A stretch of DNA of 64,000 bases from Hydrogenophaga sp. (GCF_030373225.1 NZ_JAUCZG010000002.1:149930-213929); one strand, 5' to 3'. Positions 20,316-29,003 are shown, counted from the first letter of the stretch. Notes: a model not told the origin generated them from the sequence alone. Translations and numbers: made by a program.

Positions 20316-21788
20316 TCACAGCGGGCTGGCCGGACGGCAGATCCAGGTGCCGCTGCATTGGACGGGCCGGACGTACAGATGCCGAGCAACGCCGGGTTGC
20401 GAGAAGCCGCCCGGGAAAAACATCACCGGTCCGTGGAAGATCGAGCCCAGCTCCCCCTCGGTGTTGGCCTGCGCCACCAGCGCCGAGGTGCTGGTGGTTG
20501 CGGGCAAGGCCAGGTATTCGAACGTGGCCGACTGCGCGATGTCCCTCACGTACACGTTCCTGAATGCATCGTTTCCAGGGTTGCCGGAAAAGGCGTATTC
20601 GCCGATGAAGCGGTAGCCCTGCCGGCCCTGCGCGTTGGCCTGCGCCAGAAAGGTGTCGGGCGTGGCGGCGGTCGTGGTGGTCTGCAGCTCGTAGGTGTAG
20701 CGCGCGCCGCTGCTGTCCCGGCTGTAGATCGCAACCGTGCTGCCGCCGATCGTGAACTCTCCCAGAAAGAAGAAGCCCCGGTCGCCCTGTGCGTTGGCCT
20801 GGTTCAGGAAGCCCGCGCTGGAGCTCTGGCTGGGCAGCAGTTCGTGGCTGAACGGCGCGAAGCCCCCGGCATCCCTGACGTAGACCACGCTGTCCACCAG
20901 AAAGGTGCTGTGGGCGAACCCGCGCGCGCCCTGGGCGTTGAGCTGCGCCAGCAGCCCCGCGGCGTTGCCCGGTGGATCGAGCGCTTCCCAGCTGTAGGTG
21001 GTGGGCAGGTCCCTCACGTAGAGGTTGATGAAGTCGTTGCCGCTGGCGGCAAAACCGGTGAGGTAGGCGTAGCCGCTGGCGCCCTGCGCATTGGCCTGCG
21101 CCAGCAAGCCGGCACGGTCTTCGCGGTAGGTGTCCGACAAATACACAGGCCTGACGACACCGGCCACCAGGTTGCGGCAGGTGAGCACCACCGATGAGAC
21201 GCTGGCACTGGCCGTGCCGGAGGCCTGGGTCAACACACAGGTTTGCCCGGCGGGCTGCGTGAGCACCGAGACGGCGTAGGCCGCATTGACCGACACGCTG
21301 GTCGGGAAGGTGAAGCCACCGTTGGAACCCACCGTGAGGTCATCGCCCCCGTTGTTCTGCAGCTCCACGACCTTGCCCGTACCAAGACCGTTCACACTGC
21401 CGCCGATGGTGACGGTGTTGGACGCCAATGCCTCGCAACTCACCTCCACGGTGGCGACGTTGCCCGAGGCGTTGCCGCTGCCCTGGCTCACGGAACAGCG
21501 CTGGCCCGCGGGATGCGAGCGCACGGTCACGGCATAGGCCGCATTCGCCAGCACGGACGTGGGAAAGTTGAACGCCCCGTTGACGCCCAGCGTGAGGGTG
21601 TCGATGCCGTTGTTCGAGACCGACACGGTCTGGCCTGTGGCCAGACCCCTGAGTTGTCCACCAATGGTGTAGGCGGCAACTGGAGAGCCATCGCTGTCGC
21701 CGTCGCCGCCACCCCCACCACACGCCGCCAGCAGGGCGACCAGAAGAAGCCACGGAACGGTTCTGAAAAAGGCCGGTGATCGACGCAT
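20316..21788 (-). CDS. lipoprotein built from two kinds of tandem repeats
   Basis: 490 residues with a lipoprotein signal (LLLVALLAAC, acylated Cys23) and a Gly/Asp-rich spacer. Residues 40-118 and 126-204 are two near-identical copies of a beta-rich module (TIGG, VSGL, NNG-D-LT, NG-F-FPTSV, PAGQ-C, final Cys), each with one Cys pair, seen in many betaproteobacterial surface lipoproteins. Residues about 215-475 carry five copies of a roughly 50-residue unit marked by LLAQANAQG or variants near residues 228, 279, 327, 380 and 437, each followed by aromatic strands and a YVRD-like turn. It is probably an outer-membrane or surface protein. No enzyme motif is visible. Confidence 0.8.
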   Translation of the reverse strand: MRRSPAFFRTVPWLLLVALLAACGGGGGDGDSDGSPVAAYTIGGQLRGLATGQTVSVSNNGIDTLTLGVNGAFNFPTSVLANAAYAVTVRSHPAGQRCSVSQGSGNASGNVATVEVSCEALASNTVTIGGSVNGLGTGKVVELQNNGGDDLTVGSNGGFTFPTSVSVNAAYAVSVLTQPAGQTCVLTQASGTASASVSSVVLTCRNLVAGVVRPVYLSDTYREDRAGLLAQANAQGASGYAYLTGFAASGNDFINLYVRDLPTTYSWEALDPPGNAAGLLAQLNAQGARGFAHSTFLVDSVVYVRDAGGFAPFSHELLPSQSSSAGFLNQANAQGDRGFFFLGEFTIGGSTVAIYSRDSSGARYTYELQTTTTAATPDTFLAQANAQGRQGYRFIGEYAFSGNPGNDAFRNVYVRDIAQSATFEYLALPATTSTSALVAQANTEGELGSIFHGPVMFFPGGFSQPGVARHLYVRPVQCSGTWICRPASPL

Positions 21789-21991
21789 GAGGGTTTCCTT
21801 GCTTTGAGAACGACCGGTTCATTCTCAAGTTCGCCAATCCACCCGGGAACCCTTCTCAAGTCGGGTTCATCGTCCGCTTTGGGCAAGGCCCCCAGCGACC
21901 CGACCTCGGTAGGGTTCCTTCATGACGCTGACGGCAAGACACTGCTCATGGCCGGCCCGTTCCGGCAGCCTCTCATCAGGGAATGTTCAAC

Positions 21992-22393
21992 ATGAAGTCA
22001 CTCGGTATCCTGTTCACCACGGCGCTTGTCGCAGCCATCACCGGATGCGCCGGAAACGTCAAGGCCCCTCACATCTATTCGCCGGAAGAAACGCGATCAG
22101 GCGGCATCGGGACCTCGATCATTCCCAGGGGATCGACCGGTGAGATCTCGTACTGCGATGCCGGCATGGCCTTCCAGGTGAAGTCGCGAAGAGACCAGGC
22201 CTACGCGGCGATTGCCGCCGCCTGCCAGGGTGAAGACAGATACACCATCGTTGGCGACTATTCCTCAGGCGGCCAGGCCCGAACCGTGGTGGGTGGCATC
22301 GAAACCAGCTGCCCGGGACTGGCCGGGCGCAAGATCATCTTCAAGTGCACCGGCCCGGCACCGCGACCCAGCGGACTGCGCAGCAACCAGTAG
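21992..22393 (+). CDS. small lipoprotein, unknown function
   Basis: 133 residues from the ATG at 21992, with AGGGA about ten bases upstream; the in-frame ATG at 21983 is an alternative. The signal peptide ends in a lipobox (LVAAITGCAG), so the mature protein is a lipoprotein. The mature part has four further Cys residues (SYCDAG, AAACQG, TSCPG, FKCTG), which could form two disulphides in the periplasm. It is divergent from the repeat lipoprotein and 11 bp upstream of another small lipoprotein gene. The family is not recognised. Confidence 0.72.
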   Translation: MKSLGILFTTALVAAITGCAGNVKAPHIYSPEETRSGGIGTSIIPRGSTGEISYCDAGMAFQVKSRRDQAYAAIAAACQGEDRYTIVGDYSSGGQARTVVGGIETSCPGLAGRKIIFKCTGPAPRPSGLRSNQ

Positions 22394-22404
22394 CCTGAAC
22401 AGCC

Positions 22405-22812
22405 ATGAAAAAAATTGTTCTCATTCTGGCGCTGTGCGCCCTGGGCGGATGCGCGCTCACCACGGTCAACGAAGAAAGCGTCAAGCAGGGCATGCCCGAA
22501 GCCAAGGTGTTCGAGCTGCGGGGCGCCGGCTACAACTACGACCGTGTCTGGAAGGCAGCCATGAGCGCCATGGGCAACGGCATGGTCATCATCGACAGCC
22601 ACAAGCCGTCCGGTGCCATCCGCTCGCGCATGAGCCACGGGCCCACGGGAAAAGTGGTGGGCTTCTTCATCCGGCCCACCACACCCACGGCAAGCCACTA
22701 CCAGATCGAGATCGTGAGCCGGGAACCGGTCAGTCTGTTCAAACTGCCCGAGCCCACCAGCTGGGAGCCGTCGGTGCTGGCGGACTTCAAGGCCGCACTG
22801 TCGCAAAAATGA
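22405..22812 (+). CDS. small lipoprotein, unknown function
   Basis: 135 residues with a clear lipoprotein signal (MKKIVLILALCALGGCALTT). The mature region contains RGAGYNYDRVWKAAMSAMGN, which resembles the periplasmic DUF3576/YbjR-like alpha-beta folds of lipoproteins that begin with a conserved Y-x-Y-D-x-V-W-x-A segment. It follows the preceding lipoprotein by 11 bp, so the two are probably one operon. Envelope location is clear; its role is not. Confidence 0.72.
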   Translation: MKKIVLILALCALGGCALTTVNEESVKQGMPEAKVFELRGAGYNYDRVWKAAMSAMGNGMVIIDSHKPSGAIRSRMSHGPTGKVVGFFIRPTTPTASHYQIEIVSREPVSLFKLPEPTSWEPSVLADFKAALSQK

Positions 22813-22903
22813 TGGAGCGCTGAACCGCATCGGCGGCGATTTCCGCGATCGCCTGCAAGCACGCGATGGGCGCTAAGCTGTCGCACACCCACCCGACCGT
22901 TCC

Positions 22904-23569
22904 ATGCCGCCAAGCTCCTACGTCATCGTGCTCGACGACCACCCGCTGGTGGGCCGCGGCATGGCGCAGTACCTGCAGTCGCTCCACCCCGCGTTGACGG
23001 TCTGTGTGGCTGCCAGCTGGGACGAGGTGCAGGACCTCCTGCAATCGGGCGGCTGCCCGCTGTTGCTGGTGGCCGACGTCTGGCTGGCCGACAGCAGCAG
23101 CCTGGGGTCGCTGGCGCAGTGGCGCTTGCACTGCGGGGAAACGCCGTGGCTGGCCATGAGCGGCGACGACGACCCCTCGGTGCACCTGCGTGTGCAAGGC
23201 GCGGGCGCACAAGGCTTCGTGCACAAGCAGGCCACGCCCGAGGTCTTTGCACGCGCCTTTGCAGCCCTGCTGGCAGGCCAGCGCTGGTTCGAGCCGGATG
23301 CGGCACATCCGGCCCCGGCGCACCGCAGCCGGGAATGGGCTGTGACACCCGCGGAACTGGGCCTGACGCCGCGCCAGGGCGAGATCCTGGCGCTGGTGTT
23401 GCGCGGTCTGCCCAACAAACGCATCGCGCACACGCTCGATGTGTCCGAGAGCACGGTGAAGGAACACCTCACCGGCATTCTGGAGCGCCTGGGTGTGAAG
23501 ACCCGGGTCGAGATACTGACCCACCTGCGCGGGCGTCGGCTGGTTCTGGAGCCGCCGCCATGCGCATGA
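22904..23569 (+). CDS. LuxR/NarL-type response regulator
   Basis: 221 residues. The receiver domain (about 1-120) has the acidic pair in IVLDDHPLVGRG, a phospho-acceptor Asp in LLVADVWLAD, and the Lys in GFVHKQATPE. The C-terminal GerE/LuxR HTH reads LGLTPRQGEILALVLRGLPN, KRIAHTLDVSESTVKEHLTG. Its last 10 bases overlap the start of a hybrid histidine kinase, so the two form a two-component pair. Output is transcriptional; no signal is predictable. The arrangement of regulator first and hybrid kinase second, on the same strand, suggests a simple phosphorelay with feedback through the kinase's own receiver. Confidence 0.92.
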   Translation: MPPSSYVIVLDDHPLVGRGMAQYLQSLHPALTVCVAASWDEVQDLLQSGGCPLLLVADVWLADSSSLGSLAQWRLHCGETPWLAMSGDDDPSVHLRVQGAGAQGFVHKQATPEVFARAFAALLAGQRWFEPDAAHPAPAHRSREWAVTPAELGLTPRQGEILALVLRGLPNKRIAHTLDVSESTVKEHLTGILERLGVKTRVEILTHLRGRRLVLEPPPCA

Positions 23570-25350
23570 CCGAAACCTTCGGTCCCCTGCTGCCCGTCGA
23601 CACCCGCGATCTGTCTGCCGCCGGCAGGGTCCAGATGCTGGACCTGACCTTCGCTCGCCACCGCCTGGGCATTTCGATCATGCCCCTGGTGGCAGCGCCA
23701 TTGGTCTGGTTCCTGTCGCGGCTGCAGGACGCGACCTGGCTGGCCGTGTGGGCGGGAGCCTTCTTTCTGTCGGCACTGGCCATGCGGGTCATCGGACGGC
23801 ACTTTGCGCGCGACCTGAGGGTGCTGGACGCCGGGTCCTTGCTGCACAAGTGGCAGCCCCGCATTGAAAACATCGCGCTGCTGCACGGCGCTGGCCTGAG
23901 CGCTTCCGTGGTGCTCACGGCGGGGCAGGCCCCGTATGAGTTCGCGTTGTTGCTCTTTGCATCGCTGGCCTGCATCGCGGCGGCCAATGCCACCCACCAG
24001 AACGCGACGATGAGTGTTTTCCTGCGCTTCTTCTTCTCCGGCTGGGTCACCTGCACCCTGCTCAGCGTGTGGGCGTTTCCGTCGCATTGGCCGTATGTGT
24101 TGCCACTGTGCCTGCTGTTCAGCGTCGGTGTGTACCGCGATGCCCTGATCTCCCACCGCTTCTTTGTGGAGCAGGTCCGGCTGGAAGAGCGCAGCCAGCA
24201 GCTGATCGAACAGCTCAAGGCCGCCCGGCAGGGCGCGGAGCTTGCGCTGCAGGAAAAGAACCTCTTCCTGTCCACCGCCAGCCACGACCTGCGCCAGCCG
24301 ATCCACGCCATGTCCTTGCTGGTGGAAGCGATTGCCCAGCGCAACCAGGAGCCGGGTCTCAAACCGCTGCTGGCCGATCTGAAGACCGGCATGGATTCGA
24401 TGAACTTCATGTTCACCTCCCTGCTCGACCTGACCCGGCTGGAGAACGGCACCGTCACGCAGCGTGCCGCCCCGGTGGCACTCAAGGCCTTGCTGCGCGA
24501 CACCGCCATTCTGTTCCGGGAGCAGGCGAGCCAGCGGGGTCTGGCGCTGCGCCTGCATCTGCCGCGGGAAGCGGCTCATGTCTGGGCCGATCCCGGCCTG
24601 CTGCGCCAGGCCCTGGTCAACCTGGTGCACAACGCACTGCGCTACACCGAGCGCGGCGGCATCCTGATCGGGCTGCGGCGTCGCGATTTGCATTGGCAGG
24701 TCGAGGTCTGGGACACGGGTGTGGGCATCGCGGAAGAAGACGGACCACAGATCTTCTCCCCCTGGTTCCGCAACCAGCACGCCTGGCGCCTGGACAGCGC
24801 AGGACATGGCCTGGGGCTGGCTGTGGCGGCGCGCTGCGCCCGGCTCATGGACGCCACCCTGGGCTTTCAGTCGCGCCTGGCCAGAGGATCGCGTTTCTGG
24901 CTGCGGCTGCCGGTGCATGTGGCACCGGTCGACCCGCCTGCGCCCGAGGTGCACACCCTGACACCGCTGCCGCCGCTGCACGGCCGCTGCCTGGTGCTCG
25001 ATGACGACCCACAGGTGCTGACGGCGTGGAAGGCCTTGCTGGAGGGTTGGGGCGTGAGCGGCCGCTACGCCACCACAGCCCGGGAAGCGCTGCAACACCT
25101 GGACGCCGGTTTCACGCCCCAGGCGGTGTTTTGCGACCAGCGACTGCGCTCGGGCGAAAGCGGGTTCGAGATCCTCAAGATGGTTCTGGGCCGCTGTCCG
25201 CTGGCGGCCGGTGCCATGGTGAGCGGTGAGTTCGCGTCGCAGGATCTGCAGGAGGCCGAGCGCGAGGGATATCTGGTCTTGCGAAAACCCTTGGACCCGA
25301 TCGTGCTGCATGCGCTGTTGTCGACCTGGCATGACGCCAGCCAGCCCTGA
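23560..25350 (+). CDS. hybrid sensor histidine kinase with C-terminal receiver
   Basis: 596 residues from the ATG at 23560. The N-terminal about 200 residues hold five to six hydrophobic helices (ISIMPLVAAPLVWFLSRL, WLAVWAGAFFLSALAMRVI and others) and no periplasmic sensor domain, so it probably senses within the membrane. HisKA follows with the phospho-acceptor in STASHDLRQPIHAMS (His242), then HATPase_c with N-box LVNLVHNALRYTERGG and G1 box WDTGVGIAEED. The C-terminal receiver starts CLVLDDDPQVLTAW, with Asp526 in FCDQRL and Lys in VLRKPLDP. It overlaps the response-regulator gene by 10 bp. The ligand is unknown. Confidence 0.92.
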   Translation: MRMTETFGPLLPVDTRDLSAAGRVQMLDLTFARHRLGISIMPLVAAPLVWFLSRLQDATWLAVWAGAFFLSALAMRVIGRHFARDLRVLDAGSLLHKWQPRIENIALLHGAGLSASVVLTAGQAPYEFALLLFASLACIAAANATHQNATMSVFLRFFFSGWVTCTLLSVWAFPSHWPYVLPLCLLFSVGVYRDALISHRFFVEQVRLEERSQQLIEQLKAARQGAELALQEKNLFLSTASHDLRQPIHAMSLLVEAIAQRNQEPGLKPLLADLKTGMDSMNFMFTSLLDLTRLENGTVTQRAAPVALKALLRDTAILFREQASQRGLALRLHLPREAAHVWADPGLLRQALVNLVHNALRYTERGGILIGLRRRDLHWQVEVWDTGVGIAEEDGPQIFSPWFRNQHAWRLDSAGHGLGLAVAARCARLMDATLGFQSRLARGSRFWLRLPVHVAPVDPPAPEVHTLTPLPPLHGRCLVLDDDPQVLTAWKALLEGWGVSGRYATTAREALQHLDAGFTPQAVFCDQRLRSGESGFEILKMVLGRCPLAAGAMVSGEFASQDLQEAEREGYLVLRKPLDPIVLHALLSTWHDASQP

Positions 25351-25390
25351 GAGGCCATCCCGGCTCGCAGCGCGGGTCAGGGTCTGCCAC

Positions 25391-25424
25391 GGGGCCCCGC
25401 GGAAGGTGGAGCCGTCGGGGCCCC
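25391..25424. terminator. possible bidirectional terminator between convergent genes
   Basis: Two GGGGCCCC blocks (25391-25398 and 25417-25424) can pair across an 18-base loop between the convergent hybrid kinase and LysR genes; CTTCAG follows. The stem also covers the last bases before the LysR stop region. There is no clear T-run. Confidence 0.4.
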
Positions 25425-25425
25425 T

Positions 25426-26298
25426 TCAGCCCAAGCCCTTGGCCAGGGCCTCGAACACCACCCGGATGCGCCGGGAGGTGCGCAGTTCGCGGTGGCTGAC
25501 CAGCCAGATCGGAAAGCGCACGGGGGGCACCTCGTCGAGCACGCGCACGATGCCTTCTGTGTCGCTTGCGATCTCGTCCATCATGGCGCCAATGCCCATG
25601 CCCTGGCGCACCAATGACCAGTGCGCGACCGAATGCTCTGCATAGCAGCTGAAGTTCGCCTCGGTGAGCGGCAGGCCGTGCTGGCGCAGATAGCCAAGAT
25701 ACTGACCGGTGCGGTCCGAGCCCACAAAAGCCAGGTGGGCGGCCTCTTCGGCGCTGCGCGGATGGCCGTGGATGCGCACCCAGTCCTCAGACGCGTAAAA
25801 GCTGGCCGAGGCCTCGCGGATGAGCCGGGCGATCAGGTCGGGCTGCTCCGGCTTGACGTGACGAATGGCGATGTCGGCCTCCCGGCGCAGCAGATCGCTC
25901 AGCGCATTGGAGGAGATCACCTCGATGGCGATGCCCGGCTCCTGCTCGCGCAGCCGGCGCACCAGGGGAGGCAACACGTGGGCCGCCACCGCGTCGGTGG
26001 CCGAGACGGAAACCACACCACCCACGGCCTGCGAGCGGCCGGTGGCCGCCAGGCCCAGCGCCTCGGCGGCGGTTCCCATCGTGCGCGCGTGTTCCAGGAG
26101 TTCCAGCCCGGTGGGCGTGAGCGCCATGGCCTTGCCCACACGCTCGAACAAGGTCACGCCCATGCGCTGCTCGATGGCCGCCACCTGGCGGCTCAGCGTG
26201 GGTTGGGTGAGTCCGAGCTTGCGGGCGGCGGCCGACAACGAACCCGTCTCGGCCGTTTCAAGAAAGGCCTTCAGCTGGTTCCAGTCGAGTTGATTCAT
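25426..26298 (-). CDS. LysR-family transcriptional regulator
   Basis: 290 residues. The N-terminal HTH is typical: LKAFLETAETGSLSAAARKL then GLTQPTLSRQVAAIEQRMGV. The effector domain has RREADIAIRHVKPEQPDLIA and the standard length. It is divergent from a SAM-dependent methyltransferase gene with a short intergenic dyad (TGCA-N9-TGCA) near its own start, the classic layout for LysR autoregulation plus control of the divergent gene. Its effector is unknown. A convergent hairpin separates it from the two-component genes. Confidence 0.92.
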   Translation of the reverse strand: MNQLDWNQLKAFLETAETGSLSAAARKLGLTQPTLSRQVAAIEQRMGVTLFERVGKAMALTPTGLELLEHARTMGTAAEALGLAATGRSQAVGGVVSVSATDAVAAHVLPPLVRRLREQEPGIAIEVISSNALSDLLRREADIAIRHVKPEQPDLIARLIREASASFYASEDWVRIHGHPRSAEEAAHLAFVGSDRTGQYLGYLRQHGLPLTEANFSCYAEHSVAHWSLVRQGMGIGAMMDEIASDTEGIVRVLDEVPPVRFPIWLVSHRELRTSRRIRVVFEALAKGLG

Positions 26299-26305
26299 AC
26301 GTCAA

Positions 26306-26322
26306 TGCATATCTTCACTGCA
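26306..26322. promoter_or_regulatory. candidate LysR operator dyad
   Basis: TGCA (26306-26309) and TGCA (26319-26322) are separated by 9 bp, giving the T-N-A dyad geometry of LysR sites, 8 bp upstream of the LysR start and in front of the divergent methyltransferase. Found by eye. Confidence 0.3.
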
Positions 26323-26462
26323 ATTAACCGCGATTCCCTGCGGTGCGGCGCATGGATAGTATCCCGCTGCCACCCATTCCCATCATCCATTCGTTCGCAA
26401 ACATGGCCTTCCACAGCAACGCTCCCACCGTGACCTCAGGACCCTTTTCTCAAACCCGCGCC

Positions 26463-27101
26463 ATGGCGCGCACCAAGGCGCTTTTCTGGGACCGCGTGGC
26501 GCACAAATACGCGGCCGACCCGATTGCCGACCTGGCCGGCTATGACGCCACGCTGCGGCGCGTGCGCGGCTTGTTGACCGACGATCAGGACGTGCTGGAG
26601 ATCGGCTGCGGCACGGGCACGACAGCGTTGCAGCTGGCGCCCTCCACCCGCAGCCTGCTGGCCACCGACCTCTCGGCCAACATGATTGCCATCGCGCGGG
26701 AGAAGCTGGCGTCGCAGCCTGTGGCGCAGCTGAGCTTTGCTGTGGCCGATGCGGACATGCCGTCGTTCGGACAGGGGGCCTACCACGCGGTGCTGGCCTT
26801 CAACCTGCTGCACCTGGTGAACGATCTTGATCAGGCCGTGTCGGTTGCGGTACAGGCGTTGAAGCCGGGTGGCCTGTTGATTTCCAAGACGCCCTGCCTG
26901 GCGGAGATGAATCCCCTCATTCCCCGCGTGGCGCTGCCCTTGATGCGCGCCATCGGGAAAGCGCCTCACGTCCTCTGTTTCAAGGCAGGCGAATTGCAGT
27001 CGGCCATCACCCGGCACGGCATGGAGATCGTCTCGGTGGAGCGGCACGGCACGCGCGGCAAGGACATCCGGTGCTTCATCGTGGCGCGCAAGACGGCCTG
27101 A
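26463..27101 (+). CDS. class I SAM-dependent methyltransferase
   Basis: The start at 26463 (MARTKALFWDRVAHKYAADP) fits the family, whose members begin a few residues before FWDR; in-frame starts at 26343, 26352 and 26403 would extend it. The 212-residue product has motif I VLEIGCGTGTTALQLA, then LLATDLSANMIAIARE, and post-motif VADADMPSFGQGAYHAVLAF. The family includes UbiE-like and small-molecule methyltransferases; the acceptor cannot be told. It is divergent from a LysR gene that probably regulates it. Confidence 0.86.
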   Translation: MARTKALFWDRVAHKYAADPIADLAGYDATLRRVRGLLTDDQDVLEIGCGTGTTALQLAPSTRSLLATDLSANMIAIAREKLASQPVAQLSFAVADADMPSFGQGAYHAVLAFNLLHLVNDLDQAVSVAVQALKPGGLLISKTPCLAEMNPLIPRVALPLMRAIGKAPHVLCFKAGELQSAITRHGMEIVSVERHGTRGKDIRCFIVARKTA

Positions 27102-27210
27102 GTTTGCCGACCCTGAGCCCGAGGCCGGTCGAGCCTGTCACGGCATTCATGGCTGCCGGCAGAATTCAGGATCTGGCCCCGAAACCCTTGTCACCTTGTC
27201 TGGAGGATCC

Positions 27211-27573
27211 ATGTCTGGAGGCAACTGGAAAGAAATGTATGCCGCCGCCGAAGGTGGCGATCTGGCACTGGTCGAATACCACGTGAAGCGCGGTGTGGAC
27301 GTCAACTACGCCCATCCCGAGTTTTTGTCCACGCCGCTCGTGGCGACCATTCTGGCGAGACAGGAAGAGGTTGCCCGTTTTCTGCTCGAGTCCGGGGCCG
27401 ACCCCAGGCTTCACTCGGAGTTTGATGCCATGACCCCTGTCGAGGCAGCGCGACACGTCGGCCTGGCCGGGCTGGAGGCCTGGCTGGTGCAGCTGGGGGC
27501 CACACCTGCGCCTCCCATGCAACAACAGCGCAGGGGTTGGCTGGGCAGGCTCATCGGACGGGGGCGCCGTTGA
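27211..27573 (+). CDS. ankyrin-repeat protein
   Basis: 120 residues from the ATG at 27211, preceded by a good GGAGGA at 27202-27207. About three ankyrin repeats are visible: NWKEMYAAAEGGDLALVEYH, then VNYAHPEFLSTPLVATILAR followed by QEEVARFLLESGADPRLHSE, then MTPVEAARHVGLAGLEAWLV. The C-terminus is basic (RRGWLGRLIGRGRR). It lacks a signal peptide, so it is likely cytoplasmic and a protein-binding module. It lies upstream of a small periplasmic protein gene on the same strand. The partner is unknown. Confidence 0.85.
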   Translation: MSGGNWKEMYAAAEGGDLALVEYHVKRGVDVNYAHPEFLSTPLVATILARQEEVARFLLESGADPRLHSEFDAMTPVEAARHVGLAGLEAWLVQLGATPAPPMQQQRRGWLGRLIGRGRR

Positions 27574-27608
27574 CGGTCCGCGCGAGCGCCCTCTTCGGAT
27601 CGCAAGCC

Positions 27609-27896
27609 ATGCTGTCCATCCAGCTTCTGGCCCTCTGTGTGCTGGCCTGCGTGGGCACATCCACCAGGGCCGAAGACGCCGCAGAACGAAAGTTCGTTCG
27701 AAAGGGCATGGGAGAGGGTGAGGTGCTTTTCAGGATCGGCAAGCCCGACCACGAAGCGTTCAGGCGCGTGGTCCGGGGAGAACCCGAAGAGAAGACCTGG
27801 ACCTACTTTCCACACGCCAGAGACCGTCAGACCCTGACCGTCCTCACCTTTCACTCGGGTGTGGTGACGCAGATCGATCGAAAAGTGGCGAGGTGA
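27609..27896 (+). CDS. small periplasmic protein, SmpA/BamE-like fold
   Basis: 95 residues from the ATG at 27609 with a signal peptide (MLSIQLLALCVLACVGTSTR, cleaved near A-E-D). The mature region FVRKGMGEGEVLFRIGKPDH resembles the SmpA/BamE or DUF2845 pattern (G-M-s-E-x-E-V-x-x-x-l-G-x-P), followed by WTYFPHARDRQTLTVLTFHS and a last strand ending GVVTQIDRKVAR. A TTG at 27570, overlapping the ankyrin stop (TTGA), is a possible alternative start. It is probably periplasmic; whether it binds envelope proteins is inferred only from the fold. Confidence 0.72.
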   Translation: MLSIQLLALCVLACVGTSTRAEDAAERKFVRKGMGEGEVLFRIGKPDHEAFRRVVRGEPEEKTWTYFPHARDRQTLTVLTFHSGVVTQIDRKVAR

Positions 27897-27900
27897 TCTG

Positions 27901-27930
27901 CCCCCCCGGCAGGCTCCGGCCCCGGGCGGG
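27901..27930. terminator. imperfect GC hairpin between convergent genes
   Basis: CCCCCCCGG (27901-27909) pairs imperfectly with CCCGGGCGGG (27921-27930) in the 42-bp gap between the small periplasmic protein gene and the convergent OmpA-family gene. There is no T-run. Confidence 0.3.
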
Positions 27931-27938
27931 TGAGCGGT

Positions 27939-29003
27939 TCAGGGTGTGGCGGCAGCCACCCGCCCCCGTATCTCGACTTCCACGCGGCGGTTGTCCTGCA
28001 GGCAGGCGATGAGCTGCGAACGCGGCTGCTTGTCCTCGCAGCGTTTGACGGGCTGTTCCGAACCCTTGCCTTCCACCACGAACAGCGCCGGGGGCAAGCC
28101 GCGGGCGACGAGGTGGTCGCGCACGGCGGTGGCGCGTTGCAGCGACAGCGGCTGGTTGTGCTGCGCGCTGCCCAGGCGGTCGGTGTGGCCGACCAGCACG
28201 ATGCGCTCGATGCCCCGAAGGCCTTTGGCGCGCTCGGCCAGCAGATCCAGCCGGGCGCGGCCGGCGGCGCGGATGTCGCTGACGCTGGCGCGGTCGAAGT
28301 CGAACAGGGCATCGGTGGTGAGCACCAGGCGCTCGATCACCACCTCCCGAACCACCGGTGCCACCGCAGCGGCGGCCGGTGCCGGCGCCGCACAGGCGGC
28401 CGCACCGCGGTCCATCGCGTCGGCCTGCTGTTCGGCGATGCCGATGTAGGGGTTGGCATGGCGCCAGCCGCCTTCGGCGTACTCGTGGCCGGACCAGACC
28501 AGCTGAACCTCCAGGCAGGCGGCCTGCGCGACCACGCAGGCGGCAGCGGGGGTGGACTTCACCCGGGCCGCGCGGGTCCACAGGTCTTCGCGCAGGCGAA
28601 CGCTGTTGCCGACGGCGGGCGTCCGGTCGGCCGGCGGCTTGCCTTGTTCCAGCGCGTCCACCAGGGCCTTCGATTCGGCAAGCGCCTCCTCGATCACACG
28701 GCTGCGGTCGTTCTCGTGGTAGTTCTGCTGCGCCATGTCGAGCCAGCACTGCGCCTTGGCCCAGTGCGGGTTGCCGGTGGGCACGCGGCCGTTCTGGTTG
28801 AGCCCGGCCAGGCGCTGGCGCAGGGCGCTGATGGCACGGTGATCGGCGCGGATGGCTTCGTCGGTGAGACGCTCGGGCGCCGCGTGGGGCGGCAGCGCGC
28901 CGGGGGCACGGTCGGTGACACGCGGGTCGGTGACGGCGCAGCCGGCCAGGCCGATGCCCAGGCCCAGGCCCAGCGCGATGAGGGGCAGTGAAGGTGTTTT
29001 CAT
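27939..29003 (-). CDS. OmpA-family lipoprotein
   Basis: 354 residues from the ATG at 29003 (MKTPSLPLIALGLGLG) with a lipobox IGLAGCAV. The middle (about 40-190) is a helical region with two Cys (ACVVAQAACLEVQLVW). The C-terminal OmpA peptidoglycan-binding domain (about 230-350) reads TTDALFDFDRASVSDIRAAG, VLVGHTDRLGSAQHNQPLSL and VEGKGSEQPVKRCEDKQPRS, with NRRVEVEIRG near the end; the Asp and Arg that contact diaminopimelate are present. The product therefore anchors in the outer membrane and binds peptidoglycan. It lies just downstream of the stub of a large surface-protein gene, a pairing common in Comamonadaceae. Confidence 0.92.
   Translation of the reverse strand: MKTPSLPLIALGLGLGIGLAGCAVTDPRVTDRAPGALPPHAAPERLTDEAIRADHRAISALRQRLAGLNQNGRVPTGNPHWAKAQCWLDMAQQNYHENDRSRVIEEALAESKALVDALEQGKPPADRTPAVGNSVRLREDLWTRAARVKSTPAAACVVAQAACLEVQLVWSGHEYAEGGWRHANPYIGIAEQQADAMDRGAAACAAPAPAAAAVAPVVREVVIERLVLTTDALFDFDRASVSDIRAAGRARLDLLAERAKGLRGIERIVLVGHTDRLGSAQHNQPLSLQRATAVRDHLVARGLPPALFVVEGKGSEQPVKRCEDKQPRSQLIACLQDNRRVEVEIRGRVAAATP

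Noticed and set aside
22918..25332. 804-codon minus-strand open frame opposite the two-component genes
   Set aside because: Gln/His/Arg-rich antisense shadow of genes with intact REC, HTH, HisKA and HATPase motifs.
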